Both the position numbers and the translations under genes were made by a program. A stretch of DNA of 64,000 nt from CAZAPG01 sp964486935 (GTDB taxonomy: Bacteria > Chloroflexota > Anaerolineae > 4572-78 > J111): assembly GCA_964486935.1 (NCBI GenBank), contig CAZAPG010000015.1:1-64000 (forward strand). Direction: 5' to 3'. This document shows, one piece after another, positions 17,582 to 26,322 of this stretch (positions within the stretch are counted from its first letter, which is position 1; each line of letters opens with the position of its first letter). Under the pieces are notes generated by a model. That model worked only from the letters and a program-made list of their open reading frames with translations, did no database searches and was not told the origin of the DNA.

Positions 17582-18217
17582 TTGACTCTTTTGCCGCAGT
17601 GGTTACTTAAATTTGGCTTCCACCTGCTTTATCACCAACTGGCCTGGACTTATGATTGGGTTGCCTGGGGGGTGTCATTTGGGCAGTGGGCCGCCTGGCG
17701 GCGGCTGGCTCTGCATTATATGCGGCCTGGCCCAATTTTAGAACTGGCATACGGCACCGGCGGCCTGTTTGCCGATATGCTCGACGCCGGCTACCGGCCC
17801 GCCGGCATCGACCGCTCGCCCTATATGGCCCGGCTGGCCAAACATCGCCTGGCCAAAAAACAATATCCCGCCCCGTTAAGTCGCGCCACAGCCCAGGCGC
17901 TGCCCTTTCCCTCCGGCTGTTTTGCCACGATTGTGGCTACCTTTCCCACCAACTACATTTTTGACCATTCCACCCTGGCCGAGGCGCGTCGCGTGCTAAA
18001 ACCGGCGGGCCGGCTGATTATTGTGGTAGAAGGCCAACTGCGCGGCCCCTGGCCGCTGCGCCCATTGATTGACTGGCTCTACAAAATTACCGACCAGCAC
18101 AACTTCCCGGCCATCAACCCGTTGCCTTTATTTGAGCAGCACAACTTTACCGCCCGCTGGCAAATAGCCGAGCATGAGGGCGTGTCGGCCAAATTATTAA
18201 TTGCAGATAAACGCTAA
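17582..18217 (+). CDS. class I SAM-dependent methyltransferase
   Basis: A 211-residue Rossmann methyltransferase. Motif I is ILELAYGTGGLFADML, followed by GIDRSPYMARLA, and RRVLKPAGRLIIVVEG for the post-motif strand. The N-terminus (LLYHQLAWTYDWVAWGVSFG) is like UbiE-type and phospholipid methyltransferases. Start is TTG, supported by GGAG nine bases upstream; no ATG is available before motif I. Substrate unknown; its place after a lipid kinase suggests a lipid. Confidence 0.85.
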   Translation: MTLLPQWLLKFGFHLLYHQLAWTYDWVAWGVSFGQWAAWRRLALHYMRPGPILELAYGTGGLFADMLDAGYRPAGIDRSPYMARLAKHRLAKKQYPAPLSRATAQALPFPSGCFATIVATFPTNYIFDHSTLAEARRVLKPAGRLIIVVEGQLRGPWPLRPLIDWLYKITDQHNFPAINPLPLFEQHNFTARWQIAEHEGVSAKLLIADKR

Positions 18218-18261
18218 CATTTGCCCGGTTGCCCCATTTTCTGATATATTGCTGCTCGTGG

Positions 18262-18302
18262 TATAATGCTTCACCCCCGTTAGAAACTTCGTCTGGCGGG
18301 GG
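18262..18302 (+). promoter_or_regulatory. -10 element and GC hairpin before the AAA/TolB fusion gene
   Basis: TATAAT at 18262-18267 with only a weak -35 (TTCTGA, 17 bases upstream). A hairpin follows: CCCCCG (18274-18279) pairing with CGGGGG (18297-18302), directly before the first possible start codon, where it could limit translation. Confidence 0.4.
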
Positions 18303-18305
18303 CTT

Positions 18306-20666
18306 GTGTTGATTATTTGTGCGGGAAAGGATGGCATTTGCATTTTGACCGAAATCACCAATCCGTATCGTCCCGGCGAGCCGGTTGCCGACCCGGCTAT
18401 GCTTTTTGGCCGGCAAGAGGCCGCCGACTGGATCGATTTACAGGTCAACAGCAACCACCAAAGCCTGGTGCTGAGCGCCGCGCCGCTCATTGGTAAAACC
18501 TCGTTTTTGCGACACGCCGGCGCGCTGCAAAATGTTTACGCAGTCCACTTACACCTGTCGCTCTCAAGTCCGGCAGAGCCGCCGGATAAGCAAACAGATA
18601 CGCAAACCCTCACCACCGTTTTGCATGCCGCAATCGACCAGCTAAAACCCCAACTGGAGCGGCTGAACCTGCTTGACCCGCGCGCCTCCCGAACCGCCCT
18701 GCAAACCGCCTCGGCTCTGCGAGAACTGTTTACCCAGGCAAACCAAAAGTTACCGCCCGAACAGCAACTTATTCTTTACGTTGATGACCTGCACGCCCTG
18801 ATAACAGATGACATGGCCCTAGTCGCCGGATTTCTGACCGGCCTCATGCCCCTGCTCGATGAGTGTCCCCGGCTATATCTGGTTTTTGCCGTCAACCAGA
18901 ACAAACTGCGCCAAATTCACCACCCGCTTCTCGATGGCGCCCCCACCTTTAATTTGGGGCCGTTGCCGCTCGACGCTTCCATCAATATGATAACCCTGCC
19001 GGTTAAAGAGATGCTCCATTTTGATTACGGCGTTACCAAACGCATCGCCGAAGTCAACTCGCACCATCCCTACTACCTCACCCTGTTTTGCCACACCCTG
19101 CTCAACCGGCAGGTACACGATGGCTGGGTCAACCAGCGAGATTTTGACGCTACTCTCTCGGAAATTCTCTACTCGCCCATTGAACCTTTCACCCAAATTT
19201 GGGAAGAGTCCGACTGGGCCGAACGCGCTGTGCTGGCCGGCATGGCCGCCATTCAGGGCGCGCACGGACCCATCACCGGCCAGGAAGTTTTGCGCTTTTT
19301 GCAGCGCCAGAGCAAAGCCGTTATGCCCGAAGTTGTAACCGGCGCGCTGAACACCCTCACCGAGCGGGGCGTGCTGGTGCCGATGGGCGCGGTCAGCTAC
19401 CGCTTTCACGTAGACCTGCTCCGCTTCTGGTTACGAGAACACACGACCCCGGCCCAGGTGGTGTCGCAGGTTAACTGGAGCCGCAGCGCCGCCCAAATCA
19501 GAGCCATGCAAGAGCAGGCCCTGGCCGCCGCCGGGCTGCCGGGTCGGCGTTCTGCCGTACCCGCCGGCGCAACCCGCCCCCGGCGGCGCTGGCTGTGGCC
19601 GGTTATTATTATTGCCGTTTTAGCCTGCATTTTTTTAACCGCCGGCAGCGCCTTTGCCGCCCGCTTTCTGGGTTTACCGATTGCCTTTTTAACCCCGCCC
19701 ACGCCAACCGCCACCCCCACCGCCACGCCCAGAACCGGGCAAGATGTTGCGCCTCTGAGTGAGTCGACTCAAACCGCCCCGGAATCAGCCCAACCCACGC
19801 CAACAGCCACCCCCACGCCGCCGCTGGTGGTGGCCCGCCCGTTGCCCTCTATTACCTACATGGGCCGCGAGGTAGACCAAAACTGGCGCATATTTGTAAT
19901 GAACGCCGATGGCTCCGACCCCCAACCCGTTACCCTGGAAGATGGCGACGATGCCGCCCCGGTCTGGTCGCCCAACGGCCAAAAAATTGCCTTTGTCTCG
20001 CGGCGCGATGGCAACCGGGAAATTTACGTGGTCGATTCTGACGGCCAGAATCTGGCCAACGTGACCCGCCACCCCGCCGACGATTGGACCCCGGCCTGGT
20101 CGCCCGACGGCAGCCGGCTGGCCTTTTCTTCTTTTAGAGCCGGAAGCTGGGAAATTTTTGTGATGGATACCGCCTGCCTGAACCAGCCCGAAACCTGCCC
20201 CGATAACCTGATCCAAATAACCACCAACGGCAACGGCAACCTCTCGCCGGTCTGGTCGCCCGATGGCGCCCGCTTTGCTTTTAACAGCAAGGCCAACGGC
20301 AACTGGGATATTTACACCATGAATGTTGACGGCGCCGACATCCGGCAGGTAACGACCGACCCGGAAAACGACCTGGCCCCGGCCTGGTCGCCCGATGGAA
20401 CCCGAATTGCCTTTGAGTCCAGCCGCGACGGCAATGTGGAAATTTACGTGGTTGACGCCAACGGCGGCGTTGTCCAAAACGTAACCAACTTTCCTCTGGC
20501 CAACGACCACGGCCCCACCTGGTCGCCCGACGGGCAGCAAATTATCTTTTACTCTAACCGCGAGGGCAATTGGGATATTTTTGTAACCACGCTCGATGGC
20601 CAGCGAGTCATCAACCTCACCCAAACCCCCGCCCGCGATGAGCAAACCCCGGCCTGGCGACCTTGA
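18306..20666 (+). CDS. AAA-like NTPase fused through one membrane helix to a TolB/PD40 beta-propeller
   Basis: A 786-residue chimera. Residues about 15-330 form an AAA/STAND-type NTPase: NPYRPGEPV, FGRQEAADW, a degenerate P-loop SAAPLIGKTSF (Ala for the first Gly) and Walker B LILYVDDLHAL. A winged-helix-like part precedes a membrane helix at about 429-455. A TPTATPT-type linker follows. The C-terminal 270 residues are six PD40/TolB propeller blades with the repeated core AWSPDG-(x)n-IAF-S-x-x-DGN-x-EIYV. So an internal ATPase is tied to an external sensor or binder. Start unclear: GTG at 18306 or TTG at 18345, the latter preceded by AAAGGA. Function unknown. Confidence 0.8.
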   Translation: MLIICAGKDGICILTEITNPYRPGEPVADPAMLFGRQEAADWIDLQVNSNHQSLVLSAAPLIGKTSFLRHAGALQNVYAVHLHLSLSSPAEPPDKQTDTQTLTTVLHAAIDQLKPQLERLNLLDPRASRTALQTASALRELFTQANQKLPPEQQLILYVDDLHALITDDMALVAGFLTGLMPLLDECPRLYLVFAVNQNKLRQIHHPLLDGAPTFNLGPLPLDASINMITLPVKEMLHFDYGVTKRIAEVNSHHPYYLTLFCHTLLNRQVHDGWVNQRDFDATLSEILYSPIEPFTQIWEESDWAERAVLAGMAAIQGAHGPITGQEVLRFLQRQSKAVMPEVVTGALNTLTERGVLVPMGAVSYRFHVDLLRFWLREHTTPAQVVSQVNWSRSAAQIRAMQEQALAAAGLPGRRSAVPAGATRPRRRWLWPVIIIAVLACIFLTAGSAFAARFLGLPIAFLTPPTPTATPTATPRTGQDVAPLSESTQTAPESAQPTPTATPTPPLVVARPLPSITYMGREVDQNWRIFVMNADGSDPQPVTLEDGDDAAPVWSPNGQKIAFVSRRDGNREIYVVDSDGQNLANVTRHPADDWTPAWSPDGSRLAFSSFRAGSWEIFVMDTACLNQPETCPDNLIQITTNGNGNLSPVWSPDGARFAFNSKANGNWDIYTMNVDGADIRQVTTDPENDLAPAWSPDGTRIAFESSRDGNVEIYVVDANGGVVQNVTNFPLANDHGPTWSPDGQQIIFYSNREGNWDIFVTTLDGQRVINLTQTPARDEQTPAWRP

Positions 20667-20701
20667 GGTTTGGGTTGCGGGTTGCGGGTTAAATTGTCGC
20701 C

Positions 20702-22675
20702 ATGCCTTTGTTTACCCCATTTAAACACTGGTTGCCGGTAATTGCCATTTTGCTGCTGGCCCTGGCGTTGCGCGTGGCCGCCATTGACGGTATTCCGGCG
20801 GGCCTCTCTCACGATGAAGCCTACAACGGCGTGACGGCCATCCAGACGCTTGAGGGCGATTACCGTATTTTTTACGAGATTAACAAAGGCATCGAACCGC
20901 TCATTATCTACCTTGAGGCGGCGGCTTTTTATTTTTTTGGCGTCGGCCCGGTGCCGCTGCGGCTGGTTAACATATTTGCCGGCATGTTAACGGTGGCCCT
21001 GGTTTACCCGCTGGCTGCCCGGCTGTTCAATCGACGGGTGGCGCTGCTGGCTATGGCCGGCGTAGCCGTATCATTTTGGGCTGTGTTTGTCAGCCGGCTA
21101 ACCCTGCGGGCCGTGCTGCTGCCGCCGCTGCTGCTGCTCACCCTTTACCTGTTCTGGCGCGGACTTAACCCTAAAAATCAATCGCCAAAAACCGGACTTC
21201 TCTTTTTTTCGCTGAGTGGTTTGGCCGCCGGGCTGACCATGTACACCTACCTTTCCAGCCGGTTTGTGCCGCTGATTATTGTGACCCTGTTTGGCTACCA
21301 GCTTCTGCGCCGCCAGATTAACCGCTGGCACTGGCTGGGCTTGCTGCTCCATTTGACCATTTGGGCGGCGGTATTTACCCCGCTAGCCGCTTATTTCTGG
21401 CAAAACAGCGCCAGTTTCACCCACCGTTCCGGCCAGGTAACGCATATTCCCCAGATACTGGAGGGCGATTTTCAGCCGGTGATTCGTGACACGCTGCGCA
21501 CGCTGGGCATGTTCACCTTTACCGGCGATACCACCGACCGCTATAACCTGGATGGCCGCCCTGTATTTGATTGGCTAAACGGGTTGCTGTTTTACGCGGG
21601 GGTGGGGCTGGTGGGGTGGCGATTGCTGCGCTCGCCCAAAATCTCCGGGCCGGAGGCGTTGTTGGCAAGCGCAATCTTTTTTATGCTCCTGCCCGATTTC
21701 ATCACCGATGACAGCCCTCACTTTTTGCGAACCATAGGGGCAATGCCGTTTGTTTACATTATTTGGGCATTGGGGGTGGTTTTTGGTTTCTCCCTGGCGG
21801 GGAGAGGCGGATTTCTGGCTCATCGCCTGGTTGCGCCCCTGGCCATCACTCTGCTGCTGGCCTTTACGGCCCTGCATACCGGCTACGATTATTTTGGGCG
21901 CTGGGCCAACGCTCCCAACGGACGGTATATCTACGGCGCTGATATCGCTGAACTGGCCCAATACCTCAAAGCCAACTACGGCCAAAATTTAACTGTCATT
22001 TCAGCCGAGTATTATCGGGATTTGGACCCGTTTCGCTTGCGGTTGCATTTTCAGGGAGACCCGCCCTTTGTCATCTGGTTTGACGGGCAGCAAACGCTGG
22101 CCTTTCCGCCGCCGGAGAGTAATCTATCGCCGCGTTACGCCTTTGCCGGCTCGGCCCCGCCCGCCGCAGCCTGGACTCCATTTTTGCAGCCCATCCCGGC
22201 AGAATCGGGTCGAGAATACACCCTTTACCGGCTGGCCGATGAGTCGCCCTTTGACCGGCTGGCCGAAACCATGAGTCGATTGGGTGTGGTTGTCAATAAT
22301 GATTTGGTGATTTTGGGGTATCAAATTGATGGAAATTTTAACAGCCGGGGGAAATTTCAGGTATTGTTGGGCTGGCAGGCCCTGCGCGCGCTGCCGCCCG
22401 GCACCGATTACACTTTTTTGGTAACAATGAAGGACGATTCTGGCCGCACCTGGCTGCAAGTGGATGGCAACGGTTACACCCCTGCCGACTGGCAGCCGGG
22501 CGTGCAGGCCCTGCAACTGCTTACCTTCCGGTTGCCGGCTGATTTGCCGCCCGGAGCCTATCACCTGGGGTTAGCGGTTGTTGACCGTCGCCGGGGCCAG
22601 GCGCTGCCAACGGCGACCGGGGCAGGTGAAATTTCGCTGGGGAGAGTCATCATTGACGCAGCGTTGAGCCAGTAG
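20702..22675 (+). CDS. GT39-like (PMT/ArnT-type) membrane glycosyltransferase
   Basis: A 657-residue integral membrane protein with about ten or eleven helices in the first 400 residues. It has the typical first external loop GLSHDEAYNG (the DE pair is the catalytic motif of GT-C enzymes using polyprenyl-phosphate sugars), then RLVNIFAGMLTVALVY. The C-terminal 230 residues are soluble and beta-rich. No Shine-Dalgarno is clear before the ATG. It lies 35 bases after the AAA/TolB gene and may be co-transcribed. Sugar and acceptor unknown. Confidence 0.8.
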   Translation: MPLFTPFKHWLPVIAILLLALALRVAAIDGIPAGLSHDEAYNGVTAIQTLEGDYRIFYEINKGIEPLIIYLEAAAFYFFGVGPVPLRLVNIFAGMLTVALVYPLAARLFNRRVALLAMAGVAVSFWAVFVSRLTLRAVLLPPLLLLTLYLFWRGLNPKNQSPKTGLLFFSLSGLAAGLTMYTYLSSRFVPLIIVTLFGYQLLRRQINRWHWLGLLLHLTIWAAVFTPLAAYFWQNSASFTHRSGQVTHIPQILEGDFQPVIRDTLRTLGMFTFTGDTTDRYNLDGRPVFDWLNGLLFYAGVGLVGWRLLRSPKISGPEALLASAIFFMLLPDFITDDSPHFLRTIGAMPFVYIIWALGVVFGFSLAGRGGFLAHRLVAPLAITLLLAFTALHTGYDYFGRWANAPNGRYIYGADIAELAQYLKANYGQNLTVISAEYYRDLDPFRLRLHFQGDPPFVIWFDGQQTLAFPPPESNLSPRYAFAGSAPPAAAWTPFLQPIPAESGREYTLYRLADESPFDRLAETMSRLGVVVNNDLVILGYQIDGNFNSRGKFQVLLGWQALRALPPGTDYTFLVTMKDDSGRTWLQVDGNGYTPADWQPGVQALQLLTFRLPADLPPGAYHLGLAVVDRRRGQALPTATGAGEISLGRVIIDAALSQ

Positions 22676-22994
22676 CCAGGCTCTACCCCATTAATTCTTC
22701 AGCGTAGACCACTAATGTGGGTGATTTTGTTTGTCTGAACAGGTTATCTTCTGCTAACTCCAGCTGCTATATTTGAGCGCCGGTATCGCCCAACCGGGTG
22801 GAATCTTCGGGCCGGGAGTTGCCCAATTGAGTTATCAACAACACAACGCTCACTGGCCCCAAACCGATGGTACTATGTAAAGATAGCCCTCTTTGCCTTT
22901 AAAAATCACCCAGGTTAGTGTGTCCAGTAAATTCTTAACGCGATATGCTATGTTTGTGAAAGAACCCTTGCCAAATAATAAATGACCAGAAAGG
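22676..22994. other. 319-base spacer with a possible gene remnant
   Basis: No intact gene. On the minus strand a frame around 22860-22690 reads VVLLITQLGNSRPEDSTRLG and, after one stop, more protein-like sequence to a stop near 22687. It may be a decayed gene or chance. No convincing promoter for the sugar operon; TATGCT near 22945 lacks a good -35. Confidence 0.3.
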
Positions 22995-24386
22995 ATGATT
23001 TTCTTGATTGACATCGACTATCCGCAGCGTCACCAGGCATTTCTAAAATCAGACCGTCCCCACGTTTTGATGATCACCAACCACGGCATTCACCAGTGGC
23101 AGGTTATCCCCGGCCTGCCGGATACGGGCGGGCAGAATGTGTTTGTTAACCAATTTACCCAAACGCTGGTCGATTTGGGCTTTAAAGTGACTATTGCCAA
23201 CCGGGGCGGTTATGCCCACCCCAATACCGGCGAGTGGCGGGGCGGCCTGCGCTACAAAGACGCCCACCAGCGCATTATCTATTTGCAAGATAACTTCAAC
23301 CAGTTTGTGCGTAAAGAAGATATGGCCGAGCATATCCCGGCGCTGCTCAACTACCTTGATGATTTTTTGACGAATGAGCAAGCCGACATTAACCTGATAA
23401 TCTCCCACTATTGGGACGCAGCCAAACTGGGCGCCGATTATAATCAGCAGCGCCGGCAGCCGGTCAAACACATCTGGGCGCCGCACTCGCTGGGGGCTAT
23501 CAAAAAGCGCAATGTTGCCAAAGAGCGTTGGGCAGAACTGCGCATCGACGAGCGCATTGAAATTGAACGCAGCCTAATCAGCCAGTTCGACGGTTACGCG
23601 GCCACCTCCTCGGCTATCAGGGAATCGCTGCAAAATGATTACGGCTGCTCCGAGAGCGAAATCATCTTTCTGCCGCCAAGCATTGATACCGACCGCTATC
23701 ACCCCCGCGCCATCAGCAACGACCACCGCGTGTGGGATTTTTTGTGCCAACACTCCGGGCTATCGGTTGAGGAAATCAGGCGATGCAAAATTGTCACCGA
23801 AATTAGCCGCACCGATACCACCAAGCGCAAAGATGTGCTCATCAAAGCCTTTGCCCTGGCGCATCAAGAAATCCCCAACAGTTTTCTGGTGGTTTCTATT
23901 GACGCCAACGAGGAAGAGCTGGCGCAAGAGCTAAAAAATTTAATTGATGAGCACGACATCCAAAACCACACCGCCGTGGTGGGCTATGTGCGCGATATTT
24001 TGCCCAACATTTACGCCATTACCGATGTGTACTGCACGCCCTCCATTATGGAAGGTTTTGGCATGTCGGCGCAAGAGGCCGCCGCCACCAGGGTGGCCGT
24101 TGTTGCCAGCAACAAAGTGCCCTTTGTTACCGAATATCTGCTTGACTCCCAGGTAGAGGAAATCGGGGTTGCCAACAACGGGCATCCGCTGCGGCAGGGT
24201 AGGGGAGCTATTGTGGCGCCCGCCGATGAGGTGGATGGCTTTGCCCAGGCCCTCAGCCGGCTGCTGGCCGATGACTCGCTGCGCGAGCAAATGGCAGAAA
24301 ATGCCTACAACATTACCATTCCCCGCTTTACCTGGAATAGAATGGTGAGCCGCTTTTTAGACGAGATTGATGTAGCGCCAAATTAA
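22995..24386 (+). CDS. GT4 glycosyltransferase, sucrose-phosphate-synthase-like
   Basis: Retaining glycosyltransferase, 463 residues. N-terminal acceptor-domain motifs are PGLPDTGGQNVFVNQF and ISHYWDAAKLG, with HIWAPHSLGAIKKRN. The donor-domain motif is SIMEGFGMSAQEAAA (E-x7-E). The set resembles sucrose-phosphate synthase and mannosylfructose-phosphate synthase. The annotated ATG has AAGG directly against it, too close. A TTG nine bases downstream (23004) has AAAGGA at eight bases and may be the real start. First of four genes: GT4, GalT-like, HAD phosphatase, GT4. Donor and acceptor sugars not determined. Confidence 0.85.
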   Translation: MIFLIDIDYPQRHQAFLKSDRPHVLMITNHGIHQWQVIPGLPDTGGQNVFVNQFTQTLVDLGFKVTIANRGGYAHPNTGEWRGGLRYKDAHQRIIYLQDNFNQFVRKEDMAEHIPALLNYLDDFLTNEQADINLIISHYWDAAKLGADYNQQRRQPVKHIWAPHSLGAIKKRNVAKERWAELRIDERIEIERSLISQFDGYAATSSAIRESLQNDYGCSESEIIFLPPSIDTDRYHPRAISNDHRVWDFLCQHSGLSVEEIRRCKIVTEISRTDTTKRKDVLIKAFALAHQEIPNSFLVVSIDANEEELAQELKNLIDEHDIQNHTAVVGYVRDILPNIYAITDVYCTPSIMEGFGMSAQEAAATRVAVVASNKVPFVTEYLLDSQVEEIGVANNGHPLRQGRGAIVAPADEVDGFAQALSRLLADDSLREQMAENAYNITIPRFTWNRMVSRFLDEIDVAPN

Positions 24387-24406
24387 ATAGTTGCAGGTGA
24401 CAGCCT

Positions 24407-25549
24407 ATGAGCCAACAACTTACCCGCCGGGCGTTGCAAAAAATTTTGCAAAATCATGATATTGGGCAGCTTTCCGTCTTGGAAATTACCCGGCTCTTTC
24501 AAAGCGAAGCCGGCCTGGCCGAGTACGCGCCCGATGGCGTGTGTCAAATTGACCCCCGTACCGGCGACCGGGTTGTGTATAACTCGGCGCGGGCGCGCCG
24601 GCCTCACGATAACCGCCTGGAAAAACCCGCTGCTGCGGAAGTCAACAACAACCAACCCTGCCTGATTTGTCAGGGTAAAACCACCGGCGTGCTGGATGCG
24701 GCCAATCTCAGCCAGGGTTTTACGTTTATCAATAAAAATCTCTTTCCGGTGCTGTATCCGGCGGCAACCCATCCCGAGGCCGCCGGCAGCCCGGCCAATC
24801 CGGGCCAGATAGCGGCCAGGGGTTTTCATTTTTTGCAGTGGACATCCTCGCTGCACCACAACGACTGGCACAACATGCCCCAACCCGACCGGGTGGTGGT
24901 AATGAAGCGGCTGGCTGCCCTGGAAAAGAAACTTCTGGTGGACGCCGCCGCCGAAGCTGCCCTCTCGCCGCCCTGGGGTGATGATGCCTACCGCTCTGGC
25001 TTTGTGTCGATTATCAAAAATTATGGGCATCTGGTGGGCGGCTCGCTGGCGCATGGGCATCAGCAAATTGGCTTTAGCAACATTATGCCCCGCCGTTTTG
25101 GCGATAACCGGCGTTTTGAGATGGAGCGCGGCGAAACGTTTGCCGATTACATGCTGCATCAAAACCCCGCCAACCTGGTGATTAAAGATTATGGGCCGGC
25201 CACATTGCTGACGCCCTATTTTATGCGCCGCCCATTTGACATGCTGCTGCTTTTGAGGAACACTAAAAGGCGCTATCTGCACCAGTTGTCGGATGAGGAG
25301 ATAAAAGCTGTGGCCGACGGCTGGCGCGACGCCATCCGTTTTATGCGCTGGATAATGCCCCAATGGGGCCGGGAGATTGCTTACAACATCATTACCAACA
25401 GCGGGCCGGGGGCCGGCCTTTATTTTGAATTTTTGCCCTACACCCAGGAAATGGGCGGCTTTGAACAACTGGGCCTGTTTGTGTGTCAGGCAAATCCACA
25501 AGATAGCGCCGCCCAAATTCGAAAGTTTTTAGCAGAAAGCAAGCCGTGA
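24407..25549 (+). CDS. GalT-like HIT-superfamily nucleotidyltransferase or phosphorylase
   Basis: A 380-residue protein related to galactose-1-phosphate uridylyltransferase. The active-site motif is GGSLAHGHQQIGFS (HxHxQ, with His as nucleotidyl acceptor), and CLICQGKT gives a likely Zn-binding Cys pair. The C-terminal part holds NIITNSGPGAGLYFEFLPY. No galactose-operon neighbours are present. Between two GT4 enzymes and a sugar-phosphate phosphatase, it more likely makes or salvages the nucleotide sugar they use. ATG is preceded by CAGGTGA. Begins 20 bases after the first GT4 gene. Confidence 0.8.
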   Translation: MSQQLTRRALQKILQNHDIGQLSVLEITRLFQSEAGLAEYAPDGVCQIDPRTGDRVVYNSARARRPHDNRLEKPAAAEVNNNQPCLICQGKTTGVLDAANLSQGFTFINKNLFPVLYPAATHPEAAGSPANPGQIAARGFHFLQWTSSLHHNDWHNMPQPDRVVVMKRLAALEKKLLVDAAAEAALSPPWGDDAYRSGFVSIIKNYGHLVGGSLAHGHQQIGFSNIMPRRFGDNRRFEMERGETFADYMLHQNPANLVIKDYGPATLLTPYFMRRPFDMLLLLRNTKRRYLHQLSDEEIKAVADGWRDAIRFMRWIMPQWGREIAYNIITNSGPGAGLYFEFLPYTQEMGGFEQLGLFVCQANPQDSAAQIRKFLAESKP

Positions 25550-25561
25550 GAAGGAGGTATT

Positions 25562-26290
25562 ATGACTGACAACAATCGCTGGTTATTGGTTTCAGATGTA
25601 GACGACACATTACTGGGTAACAACCAGGCTTTGGCAGATTTAGCCAAAGCTTTTTTAGAGAATAATGACCATTTGGTGGTGGCCTATAATTCCAGCCGGC
25701 CCTGCGCCAGCCTGCGCCACACCCTGCAAGAAAACCCCGTTTTGCCCACGCCCGATTTTCTGATTGGGGCCATGGGCACCGAAATTCAGCGGGGCGAGTC
25801 GGGCCAGCCCTTAACCAATTATACCCAATATCTGGGCCAGAACTGGCAGCGAGACCATATTGCCGAACTGGCGAAAGATTTGGGCCTTCAGCCGCACCCC
25901 GACGAGTACCAAACCCCCCTCAAGGCCAGCTACGATGCGCCCGACCGGAAAACCTACCGCCGCGTCGTCAATCGGCTGGAAGAGGCGGGCTTAAAGGCCA
26001 AGGTTATCTACTCTGGCGAGACAAATTTGGATATCATCCCCGCCCAGGCCGGCAAGGGCAACGTTATCAAATATTTGCGCCAACGGCTGGAAATTGAGGC
26101 CGACCATGTGGCCGTAGCCGGAGACTCCGGCAATGATTTGGAAATGTTTGTAGCCCCCTACCGGGGCATTGTGGTAGGCAACGCCGACGCCGACCTGAAA
26201 GCCAAAGAAGGTGATCACGTTTACCATGCTGATGCAGCACACGCCGCCGGTGTGCTAGAAGGGTTGCGCTATTGGCAGGTATTAGTGTAA
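25562..26290 (+). CDS. HAD-family sucrose-phosphate-phosphatase-like enzyme
   Basis: Predicted to remove the phosphate from a disaccharide phosphate. The 242-residue protein has DVDDTLLGNN (DxDxT, nucleophile Asp), YNSSRPCASLRH with the second-motif Ser, and VAVAGDSGNDLEMF for the acidic fourth motif. The cap region lies between. This is the S6PP (Cof-like) subfamily, typically paired with sucrose- or mannosylfructose-phosphate synthase. Very strong ribosome-binding site AAGGAGG. It lies 12 bases after the GalT-like gene and 32 before the second GT4. Confidence 0.9.
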   Translation: MTDNNRWLLVSDVDDTLLGNNQALADLAKAFLENNDHLVVAYNSSRPCASLRHTLQENPVLPTPDFLIGAMGTEIQRGESGQPLTNYTQYLGQNWQRDHIAELAKDLGLQPHPDEYQTPLKASYDAPDRKTYRRVVNRLEEAGLKAKVIYSGETNLDIIPAQAGKGNVIKYLRQRLEIEADHVAVAGDSGNDLEMFVAPYRGIVVGNADADLKAKEGDHVYHADAAHAAGVLEGLRYWQVLV

Positions 26291-26322
26291 CATATAATCT
26301 GGGTAAGTCAGGAGGCAGAACC

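Noticed and set aside
19785..20645. Minus-strand reading frame of 286 codons with internal repeats
   Set aside because: The repeats are the mirror of the PD40 propeller blades on the plus strand; composition is Gly/Val-rich and there is no start signal.
24383..25516. Long minus-strand reading frame (377 codons) opposite the GalT-like gene
   Set aside because: It is antisense to a gene with clear HIT-family motifs, has no ribosome-binding site and no recognisable domain; it results from codon bias on the true strand.
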